Assembly: GCA_031290075.1 (NCBI GenBank)
Contig: JAITOG010000026.1
Span: 1 to 5,176, forward strand
Length of the DNA stretch: 5,176 bases
Source of the DNA: Holosporales bacterium
GTDB lineage: Bacteria > Pseudomonadota > Alphaproteobacteria > BNTO01
Reading direction: 5' to 3'
The notes below the pieces were generated by a model, which was not told the DNA's origin, ran no database searches, and saw nothing but the letters and a program-made list of their open reading frames with translations. This document shows positions 1-5,168 of this stretch, piece by piece. A program made the position numbers and the translations under genes. The first letter of the stretch is position 1. The number at the start of each line of letters is the position of its first letter.

Positions 1-152
1 GAAAAATAGCTGATCAATTTGCTAAAGATTCTGAATGCACTGTTGGGAAAATAAGCTGGGCAGACCAAGGATCGGTTCAACTTATTGATATTGGCGATGG
101 TTTAACAAAAACAGCAAGAATAGTTAGCTACGTAAATTTTTTACTGAGATAG
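1..152 (+). CDS. SIMPL (DUF541) domain protein, C-terminal fragment
   Basis: This is the 3' end of a gene that begins outside the window. The frame with codons from base 3 is open for 49 residues and stops at TAG 150-152; the other two forward frames stop within the first 15 bases. The peptide has the pattern IADQFAKDSECTVGKI, then a short beta-like stretch, then TARIVSYVNFLLR at the end. This resembles the C-terminus of SIMPL/DUF541 proteins, which usually read 'A..FA.DSGSKVGKI..A.QG' followed by a 'VRVVTTV.Y.L' ending. Family members are commonly periplasmic or envelope-associated and their function is poorly defined. The signal peptide and most of the domain lie upstream, so the call rests only on this tail. 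The next gene starts 16 bases downstream on the same strand, which suggests co-transcription. Confidence 0.6.
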   Translation, partial: KIADQFAKDSECTVGKISWADQGSVQLIDIGDGLTKTARIVSYVNFLLR

Positions 153-168
153 AGGAATATAAAAAAAA

Positions 169-462
169 TTGCTTGAGTTAGTAGTTCGCGTTACGCCAAG
201 AGCTTCTTCAAATAGAATAAAAGAAGTAACCCAAGATACTGCTAATTCGGGAAAATTCTTTCTGAAAGTGTACGTAACAACAGCACCTGAGGCAGGAAAA
301 GCTAACAAAACCGTAATCGAATTGTTAGCTAAAACATTAAAAATTCCAAAATCTGGTTTGGCGGTTATTAGCGGACAAAAATCTAGAACAAAATTTATTC
401 GTATTTACGATATTTCTGAGGAAAAAATTTGCGAATTTATAAAAAATTCCCGTTTTTATTAA
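169..462 (+). CDS. DUF167 / YggU family protein
   Basis: A 97-residue protein, the normal size for the DUF167 (YggU, MTH637-like) family. These are small single-domain alpha/beta proteins of unknown function, conserved from bacteria to eukaryotes. The family signature is clear: VRVTPRASSNRI at residues 6-17, the central LKVYVTTAPEAGKANKTVIE at 32-51, LLAKTLKIPKS at 52-62 and the terminal strand ISGQKSRTKFIRI at 67-79. The start is TTG at 169. An in-frame TAA at 160-162 lies just upstream and no ATG is available near the N-terminus, so TTG is the only sensible start. The Shine-Dalgarno candidate AGAGGA (151-156) overlaps the stop codon of the upstream SIMPL gene and is 12 bases from the TTG, slightly long. 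The last 26 bases overlap the 3' end of the convergent ffh gene. Confidence 0.88.
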   Translation: MLELVVRVTPRASSNRIKEVTQDTANSGKFFLKVYVTTAPEAGKANKTVIELLAKTLKIPKSGLAVISGQKSRTKFIRIYDISEEKICEFIKNSRFY

Positions 463-1792
463 GCATTTTTATGAAATCTTCAGGATTTTTATTTTTTGAA
501 GCACGTTTTACCATATCTTTCGTTGTTTCAAATTTTTTCAAAAATCGGTTTAACTCCATAACAGATTGGCCAGCTCCCGCAGCAATTCGCTTGCGTCTAG
601 AACCATTTAGAATATCAGGTGTTAGCCTTTCTTTTTTTGTCATAGACTGAATAAAGGCAATTTGCCGTTTTATCACGCTCTCCTCAGGAAAACTTTGGGA
701 TTTTTTTTCCAATTCAGCCCTTATTTTTTTGGCTCCAGGAAGCATATTTAAAAAACCAGAAAATCCCCCAATTTTTACTATTTGCTCTAGCTGTTCTTTC
801 ATGTCATTCATATCAAACTTCCCCTTTTCAATGCGTTTTTGCATTTTTTCCATGGAAGTTTTTTCTGCAAGCTGAGCAGCCTTTTCTACGAGCTCAACGA
901 TATCGCCACGGTCTAAAATTTGGTCAGCAATTCTTTTAGGAGAAAAAGGAATAAGCTTATCAACATGCTCACCAACGCCAAGAAATTTTATTGGGCAGTT
1001 TGTAATGTACCGCATTGAAATTGCCGCTCCTCCACGAGCATCACCGTCAACGCGGGTTAAAATTAAGCCAGTTAAAGAAACTCGCTCTTTAAATGATTTC
1101 GCTACATTAGTAGCATCTTGCCCCATCATAGCATCAGCCACCAAAAGGATTTCTACAGGGTTGATAAGTTTCTGCAAATCATTAATCTCAGCCATCATTT
1201 CATCGTTAATGTGAGTGCGCCCTGCAGTATCAAAAATTATTATATCAGTGCTGTTTTTTTTTGCTTGCATAATAGCTCTTTCGGCGATTTTTAGGGGAAG
1301 CTCATCTTTTATTATCTCCAAACTCTCTACATTTATACTGCGCGCTAAAATACTTAATTGTTCTTGAGCTGCAGGCCTATAAACATCCAAAGAAACAAGT
1401 AATATTTTGTGTGTATTTTTTAATACATTAGCCAATTTAGCTGAAGATGTTGTTTTCCCAGATCCTTGCAATCCAACCAACATAAAAGAAAATGGAGAAT
1501 TTGCTTTAAGATCAAGTGGAACAACATCTGAACCGAGAAAATCAATTAGTTCCTCATGAACAAATTTTATAATCATCTGCCCAGGAGTTACACTTTTTAG
1601 AACCTCTTTACCAAGTGCACGTTCCTTAACTTTTTCTAAAATCACTTTTGTTGCTGAAAGAGCAACATCGGCCTCTAAAATGGCAATACGAATTTCGCGA
1701 AGAGCTAAAGAAATATCTTCTTCGCTTAAAAAGCCACGCCCTCTAAGTTTATCAAAAATTGCTGAAAGCCTATTGGATAGCGTTTCAAACAC
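437..1792 (-). CDS. ffh: signal recognition particle protein Ffh (SRP54 GTPase)
   Basis: Ffh is the protein subunit of the bacterial signal recognition particle. It binds 4.5S RNA and signal sequences of nascent inner-membrane proteins, and docks on FtsY through paired GTPase domains. The protein is 451 residues, the usual length and apparently complete. The N domain spans about residues 1-95. The G domain carries G1 GLQGSGKT (107-114), DVYRPAA (136-142), G3 DTAGR (188-192), G4 TRVDGDARGG (246-255) and LGVGEH (271-276). The M domain, from about 305, has FSGFLNMLPG (344-353) and the RNA-binding signature SRRKRIAAGAG (398-408). The start is GTG at 1790-1792, supported by a strong Shine-Dalgarno and a typical MFETLSNRL N-terminus. 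It is convergent with the DUF167 gene, overlapping it by 26 bp. No 4.5S RNA gene is visible in the window. Confidence 0.98.
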   Translation of the reverse strand: MFETLSNRLSAIFDKLRGRGFLSEEDISLALREIRIAILEADVALSATKVILEKVKERALGKEVLKSVTPGQMIIKFVHEELIDFLGSDVVPLDLKANSPFSFMLVGLQGSGKTTSSAKLANVLKNTHKILLVSLDVYRPAAQEQLSILARSINVESLEIIKDELPLKIAERAIMQAKKNSTDIIIFDTAGRTHINDEMMAEINDLQKLINPVEILLVADAMMGQDATNVAKSFKERVSLTGLILTRVDGDARGGAAISMRYITNCPIKFLGVGEHVDKLIPFSPKRIADQILDRGDIVELVEKAAQLAEKTSMEKMQKRIEKGKFDMNDMKEQLEQIVKIGGFSGFLNMLPGAKKIRAELEKKSQSFPEESVIKRQIAFIQSMTKKERLTPDILNGSRRKRIAAGAGQSVMELNRFLKKFETTKDMVKRASKNKNPEDFIKMLNKNGNFL

Positions 1793-1799
1793 TGTATTT

Positions 1800-1806
1800 C
1801 CCCTCT
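1800..1806 (-). promoter_or_regulatory. ffh ribosome binding site fixing the GTG start
   Basis: Read on the minus strand, AGAGGGG lies 7 bases upstream of the GTG at 1790-1792. It is a strong Shine-Dalgarno match at good spacing and supports GTG as the real start. I did not find a convincing -35/-10 pair for ffh in the AT-rich bases just upstream. Several TA-rich hexamers occur, but none has a good partner at 16-18 bases. Confidence 0.75.
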
Positions 1807-2032
1807 ATATTAATGTTGAAGATATTGGCATTACATCTTTATCAAAAATACTATTCTAAAAACTAACATATATTTTATGTGTTTTTATCTTTTTAAATAA
1901 AAAATAACCATAAAAGCGAATAGAAAATTCTTCTTCAAAATTCATAATTAACACAGTGTGTGCAACTTTATTTGTAATGTAAAAAAGCAATTGGCATGAG
2001 CATTGTTTCCTGCTTCTATCAGATATATACTC

Positions 2033-2103
2033 TTACACCCCTGCATAAAAATATCTCTTATAAATCCCTGTTTACAAGGATCAATTTTTATGCAGGGGTG
2101 TAA
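2033..2103. repeat. palindromic element with 20-bp perfect inverted arms
   Basis: The left arm 2033-2052 (TTACACCCCTGCATAAAAAT) is the exact reverse complement of the right arm 2084-2103, with 31 bases between. The loop contains a smaller imperfect dyad: ATCC at 2064-2067 pairs with GGAT at 2078-2081, and TG (2069-2070) with CA (2075-2076) inside a mismatch, so the whole could fold as a two-tier hairpin or cruciform. The CCCCTGCA core is notably GC-rich for this region. No T-run follows on either strand, so it is not a standard intrinsic terminator. It could be a dispersed palindromic repeat, comparable in kind to REP or Rickettsia palindromic elements, or a small MITE-like remnant. Only one copy is in the window, so the repeat class cannot be named. 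No clear target-site duplication flanks it. Confidence 0.75.
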
Positions 2104-2186
2104 AGTTCTGCGCTTCGTATGCTCCTTCAACTTTGCTAGAAGAAATTGTTTTCAAAGGAAGTCTAATAGAATATTGATATTTTGTT

Positions 2187-2225
2187 GGAAGTATTTTTTT
2201 TAGTGCATTAAAAAATGCTACTTCC
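2187..2225. repeat. imperfect inverted repeat (hairpin)
   Basis: GGAAGTA (2187-2193) pairs with TACTTCC (2219-2225). Inside this, a T-run (2194-2201) can pair with the six As at 2210-2215, leaving a 3-base bulge. An alternative inner stem is GCATT (2205-2209) with AATGC (2214-2218). The uridine run would be inside the stem rather than after it, so terminator function is unlikely. It may be part of a structured RNA or a degraded repeat. Confidence 0.4.
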
Positions 2226-2226
2226 A

Positions 2227-2269
2227 TCCTGAGTATATTCAGGCTCAGGAACAGACTCTCAGACAGTCT
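2227..2269. repeat. two adjacent short dyads
   Basis: TCCTGAG (2227-2233) pairs with CTCAGGA (2244-2250) over a 10-base loop. Three bases later AGACT (2253-2257) pairs with AGTCT (2265-2269) over a 7-base loop. These two stems directly follow the 2187-2225 hairpin, so 2187-2269 could fold as three successive stem-loops. No T tract follows. Each dyad is short enough to arise by chance, and I cannot assign a function. Confidence 0.3.
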
Positions 2270-2305
2270 CAAACCATATGAACTTATATAAATTCCATTT
2301 TTTAC

Positions 2306-2335
2306 TTGAAATATATAAGGAATTAATATTATAAT
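2306..2335 (+). promoter_or_regulatory. candidate sigma70 promoter P1 of the ankyrin gene
   Basis: The -35 box is TTGAAA (2306-2311, 5 of 6 to consensus) and the -10 box is a perfect TATAAT (2330-2335), with an 18-base spacer. The expected transcript start is near 2342, giving a leader of about 70 bases before the ATG at 2414. In such AT-rich DNA, TATAAT alone is weak evidence; the paired -35 and the correct orientation raise it. Confidence 0.55.
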
Positions 2336-2349
2336 ATATTTATATAGTG

Positions 2350-2377
2350 TTGTAATTATTTGCATTAATATTATAAT
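2350..2377 (+). promoter_or_regulatory. candidate sigma70 promoter P2 of the ankyrin gene
   Basis: The -35 box is TTGTAA (2350-2355, 4 of 6) and the -10 box is TATAAT (2372-2377), with a 16-base spacer. The transcript start would be near 2384, about 30 bases before the ATG. The P1 and P2 -10 boxes lie within a 14-base direct repeat, ATTAATATTATAAT, at 2322-2335 and 2364-2377, offset by 42 bases. P2 may be a duplicated or alternative promoter. Confidence 0.45.
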
Positions 2378-2400
2378 TACTTATTTAGTTATTTAAAAAA

Positions 2401-2405
2401 AGGAG
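2401..2405 (+). promoter_or_regulatory. ribosome binding site of the ankyrin gene
   Basis: AGGAG lies 8 bases upstream of the ATG at 2414. It is a strong Shine-Dalgarno match that fixes the start codon and indicates the gene is translated. Confidence 0.8.
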
Positions 2406-2413
2406 TATAGAAA

Positions 2414-4138
2414 ATGAAAGGATTTTACAAAGCTATGGCGCTTGTTTCATTATTGGAGTTAGGGATAAGCAATCTTTCTTGCGGGGCAGCAGGTGGAGAA
2501 TCAGCACAGCCTGCCACATTACTTAATGAGGAACTTTGTAATGCAATTGAACACAACGATTCAGAAAAAGCTAGATTATTAATTGATAAAGGAGCAGATG
2601 TTAATATTACACTTTCTGAGGGAATAACTCCACTTCAGAGGGCAATTGAATACCTTTGTCTAAAACTCGCTATATTATTAATTGAGAAAGGAGCAGATGT
2701 CAATATTCCATTTTCTAATGGAATAACTCCACTTCAGTGGGCAATTGAACACAATTATACAGACATTGCTAGATTATTAATTGAGAGAGGAGCAGATGTT
2801 AATATTAGACTTTCTAATGGAAGAACTCCATTTCAGTGGGCAATTGAACACGATAAGCTAGAACTTGTTAGATCATTAATTGAAGCTGGAGCAGATGTTA
2901 ATATTAGACTTTCTAATGGAAGAACTCCACTTCAGTGGGCAATTAACAACAATAGGCTAGGACTTTTTGCATCATTAATTGAAGCTGGAGCAGATGTTAA
3001 TATTGGACTTCCTAATGGAATAACTACTCTACTTCAGTGGACAATTGAACACAATAAGCTAGGACTTGCTGAATTATTAGCTAGGAGAGGAGCAGGTGTT
3101 AATATTCCATTTTCTGATGGAATAACTCCACTTCAGTGGGCAATTAAACACTATGAGCTAAACCTAGTTAGATTATTAATTGAGGGAGGAGCGGATGTTA
3201 ATATTAGACTTTCTGATGGAATAACTCTACTTCAGTGGGCAATTGAACGCATTCAGTGGGCAATTGAACCCTATGAGCTAAAACTTGCTAAATTATTAGT
3301 TAGGGGAGGAGCAGATGTTAATATTCCATTTCCTAATGGAATAACTCCACTTCAGTGGGCAATTGAACACTGTAAGCTAAAACTAGTTAGATTATTAATT
3401 GAAGCTGGAGCAGATGTTAATATTAGACTTTCTAATGGAAGAACTCCACTTCATTGGGCATCTGAGGATAATTTCACAGAAATTATTGAAGCATTAATCA
3501 AGGCTAAAGCAGATCCTTATGCTATAGATAGTCAAGGAAGAATTGCTGTTTCTGCTGAACATAGTGATTTTCATAAATTAGCTGAAGAGGGAAACATAGA
3601 TGCTTTTAAAGAGAGAGGAATGCTTACAAGGATTTTTGATCATCTTTTTAAAGACATAAATGGAATAACTCTACTTCATACAGCAGCTCAATATGGTCAA
3701 GAAGAATTTATAAAATTTTTAGTGCAGAATCGTTTGCATATCCCGAATTATATAAATACCGAAGATAAATTTGGCAATACTCCTCTTTTTTTAGCGATTG
3801 AAAACGACAAACCAGATGCTGCTCTTACGTTATTTAATTTAGGAGCAAGCATTGAGAGAGCTCTTCGTAATAAAAAAGAAGTTCTTCATAGAGCAATTAC
3901 GAATAAGCACTCAACTGAAATGATTCGTTTTTTATCAAAAAGAGTTGATGTTAATGAAAAAGACGAATTAGGGAATACTGCGCTTCATTTGGCAGTTATT
4001 GATAATGAGGTGGAAATTGTTAGAGCACTACTTGACTTTGGGGCAGGTGTAGAAGCTCGAAATAATCAGGGAAAAACCCCACTTGATCTGGCAAATAACG
4101 ATGAGATAAGGGAGTTGTTTAGGAGAATTATTGCTTAG
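2414..4138 (+). CDS. ankyrin-repeat protein, possibly exported
   Basis: A 574-residue protein made almost wholly of ankyrin repeats, which form helix-loop-helix stacks that bind other proteins. The first 25 or so residues (MKGFYKAMALVSLLELGISN, then LSCGAAGG) look like a weak Sec signal: lysines, a hydrophobic stretch broken by Glu15, then small residues around 22-28. A lipobox reading at Cys23 is poor because Asn occupies -3. A diverged first repeat covers about 37-69. Nine very similar repeats follow, starting at Gly 70, 103, 136, 169, 202, 236, 269, 309 and 342, mostly of 33 residues. After a less regular linker (about 375-415), diverged repeats run from about 416 to 570, with TPLFLA (456-461), TALHLA (522-527) and TPLDLA (555-560). 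No enzymatic domain, F-box or transmembrane anchor is seen. Such proteins are often host-directed effectors in intracellular bacteria; that role is inference. It has its own promoter candidates and lies 133 bases before glyQ. Confidence 0.93.
   Translation: MKGFYKAMALVSLLELGISNLSCGAAGGESAQPATLLNEELCNAIEHNDSEKARLLIDKGADVNITLSEGITPLQRAIEYLCLKLAILLIEKGADVNIPFSNGITPLQWAIEHNYTDIARLLIERGADVNIRLSNGRTPFQWAIEHDKLELVRSLIEAGADVNIRLSNGRTPLQWAINNNRLGLFASLIEAGADVNIGLPNGITTLLQWTIEHNKLGLAELLARRGAGVNIPFSDGITPLQWAIKHYELNLVRLLIEGGADVNIRLSDGITLLQWAIERIQWAIEPYELKLAKLLVRGGADVNIPFPNGITPLQWAIEHCKLKLVRLLIEAGADVNIRLSNGRTPLHWASEDNFTEIIEALIKAKADPYAIDSQGRIAVSAEHSDFHKLAEEGNIDAFKERGMLTRIFDHLFKDINGITLLHTAAQYGQEEFIKFLVQNRLHIPNYINTEDKFGNTPLFLAIENDKPDAALTLFNLGASIERALRNKKEVLHRAITNKHSTEMIRFLSKRVDVNEKDELGNTALHLAVIDNEVEIVRALLDFGAGVEARNNQGKTPLDLANNDEIRELFRRIIA
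2621..3460 (+). repeat. tandem 99-bp ankyrin-coding repeats
   Basis: Eight successive units plus part of a ninth start at 2621, 2720, 2819, 2918, 3017, 3119, 3218, 3338 and 3437. The period is 99 bp except for one 102-bp unit (3017) and one 120-bp unit (3218). The DNA itself is conserved, including synonymous positions: the GGAGCAGATGTTAATATT block recurs in nearly every unit with 0-1 changes. A 60-base stretch at 2875-2934 is identical to 3394-3453. Most differences cluster in codons for the end of helix 1 and start of helix 2. This indicates recent expansion by unequal recombination or slippage. Confidence 0.93.
3231..3269 (+). repeat. 21-bp in-frame duplication inside an ankyrin unit
   Basis: TTCAGTGGGCAATTGAAC occurs at 3231-3248 and again at 3252-3269, an offset of 21 bases. 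It adds seven residues, giving QWAIERIQWAIEP (274-286) in place of a single QWAIE, and makes this unit 120 bp. The extra residues fall within helix 1 of the repeat and would bulge or lengthen it. Confidence 0.9.
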
Positions 4139-4218
4139 TTTGTTATGGATCAACCTAAAGCGTTAGGTGGTTAAGCAGGCAGGGCTAAGTACAAAAACGA
4201 TATTTTCGTCCATTTCTT

Positions 4219-4249
4219 TTGCTTTTCTGCTAAAATGTCTTTGTATAGT
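4219..4249 (+). promoter_or_regulatory. weak candidate promoter for glyQ
   Basis: TTGCTT (4219-4224) and TATAGT (4244-4249) are spaced 19 bases apart, longer than optimal. A transcript would start near 4256, about 16 bases before the proposed ATG. No clear terminator separates the ankyrin gene from glyQ, so read-through from upstream is an equally good source of glyQ transcript. Confidence 0.25.
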
Positions 4250-4271
4250 TTTCGACTTTCTTTTTGGAAAA

Positions 4272-5150
4272 ATGTTGCAAAAAAATGAAAAAAAGTCATT
4301 TCAGCAGATGATTTTTGCACTTCAGCAATTTTGGGCTGATTATGGCTGTGTAATTTTACAGCCTTATGATATGGAAGTTGGAGCCGGTACTTCAAGCCCA
4401 GAAACGCTTCTGCGCGCGTTAGGGGATGGTTTCTGGAAAGCCGCATATGTTCAACCTTCGCGCCGCCCAAGCGATGGAAGATATGGCGAAAATCCAAATA
4501 GATTACAAAAATATTATCAATTTCAAGTATTTATAAAGCCTGCTCCTGAAGATTCTCAAGAATTGTATTTACAAAGCCTTGCAGCTATTGGATTAGATAC
4601 TTCTGAACATGATATTCGCTTTGTGGAAGATGACTGGGAAAATCCTTCGCTTGGGGCCTCTGGAATTGGTTGGGAAGTCTGGTGTGATGGCATGGAAGTT
4701 ACTCAATTTACATACTTTCAACAGGTCGGGGGAATTGATTGTAATATTGTTCCTGCAGAAATCACATATGGATTAGAACGCTTAGCTATGTTGTTACAAA
4801 ATGCAGAAAATTGTTTTGATATTAATTGGAATGGCAAAGAGGGCTCTGAAAAATATTCTTATAAAGATGTGTGTTATACTCAAGAAAATGAATTTTCCAA
4901 ATATAATTTTGATATGGCTTCGGTTGAAATGCTATTTAATCATTTTAATGATTACGAGGCGGAATGCCAAAGATTGCTTGAGCATGAGATAGTTCTTCCT
5001 GCATATGAACAGTGCTTAAAGGCAAATCATTATTTTAACTTACTTAATGCAAGAGGGGTTATAAGCGTAACTGAGAGAGCTGGATACATAGCTCGCATTC
5101 GCGCTTTAGCGAAATCATGCTGTGAGGCTTGGCTAAACGCAGGATATTAG
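4272..5150 (+). CDS. glyQ: glycyl-tRNA synthetase alpha subunit
   Basis: GlyQ is the catalytic alpha subunit of the bacterial alpha2beta2 glycyl-tRNA synthetase, a class II enzyme that activates glycine and charges tRNA-Gly in the cytoplasm with the GlyS beta subunit. From ATG 4272 the protein is 292 residues, close to the usual size of about 300. Conserved blocks are FWADYGCVILQPYDMEVGAG (19-38), the substrate-site block RRPSDGRYGENPNRLQKYYQ (64-83), EDDWENPSLGASGIGWEVW (119-137), the class II motif 3 region YGLERLAM (166-173) and LNARGVISVTERAGYIARIR (258-277). The frame is open back to a GTG at 4167, which would add 35 hydrophobic residues absent from the family and lacks a Shine-Dalgarno, so I place the start at 4272. 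The ribosome site there is weak (GGA at 4266-4268); TTG at 4275 is also possible. Confidence 0.96.
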   Translation: MLQKNEKKSFQQMIFALQQFWADYGCVILQPYDMEVGAGTSSPETLLRALGDGFWKAAYVQPSRRPSDGRYGENPNRLQKYYQFQVFIKPAPEDSQELYLQSLAAIGLDTSEHDIRFVEDDWENPSLGASGIGWEVWCDGMEVTQFTYFQQVGGIDCNIVPAEITYGLERLAMLLQNAENCFDINWNGKEGSEKYSYKDVCYTQENEFSKYNFDMASVEMLFNHFNDYEAECQRLLEHEIVLPAYEQCLKANHYFNLLNARGVISVTERAGYIARIRALAKSCCEAWLNAGY

Positions 5151-5168
5151 AATTTATTAACGCGAACT

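Larger units (their letters stand above)
1793..2413. other. 621-bp intergenic region between divergent ffh and ankyrin gene
   Basis: This stretch separates the start of ffh (leftward) from the ankyrin gene (rightward). Bases 1807-2030 are very AT-rich; beyond the ffh leader and whatever promoter ffh uses, I recognise nothing there. Bases 2033-2103 form a long perfect palindrome. Bases 2187-2269 carry weaker hairpins. Bases 2306-2413 carry the promoters and ribosome binding site of the ankyrin gene. Short open frames cross it on both strands (for example 2081-2365 minus, 94 codons). They lack Shine-Dalgarno sites, overlap the promoters or palindrome, and resemble no family I can name, so I do not call them genes. 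Confidence 0.7.

Noticed and set aside
1005..1214. Plus-strand 69-codon open frame opposite ffh
   Set aside because: It is an antisense shadow of the conserved ffh G domain, with no ribosome site and no family resemblance.
2081..2200. Fic-like N-terminal motif (SSSKVEG resembling SSQIEG) in the minus-strand frame
   Set aside because: The resemblance is only a few residues, with no Fic core motif HPFxxGNG nearby, so it is most likely chance.
2003..2203. Small plus-strand gene of 66 codons over the palindrome
   Set aside because: Its matching peptides on both strands come from palindrome symmetry; there is no Shine-Dalgarno and no family match.
2187..2225. Rho-independent terminator
   Set aside because: The T-run lies inside the stem, not after it, on both strands, and no gene ends nearby.
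1793..2413. 4.5S RNA (SRP RNA) gene next to ffh
   Set aside because: I looked for the conserved GGAA/AGCA symmetric-loop hairpin and did not find it; the region is too AT-rich for a 4.5S helix.
2621..3460. CRISPR array
   Set aside because: The 99-bp units are continuous coding sequence without separate spacers; they translate as ankyrin repeats.
4153..4168. Intrinsic terminator after the ankyrin gene
   Set aside because: ACCTAA/TTAGGT gives a 6-bp stem with a 4-base loop, but no T-run follows on the + strand and the stem is weak.
4167..4271. N-terminal hydrophobic extension of GlyQ from a GTG start
   Set aside because: There is no Shine-Dalgarno before the GTG, the family starts near the FQ-x-LQ-x-FW segment, and the stretch includes probable promoter sequence.
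4171..4497. Minus-strand 108-codon open frame over glyQ
   Set aside because: It is antisense to conserved GlyQ coding sequence and lacks any recognisable domain.
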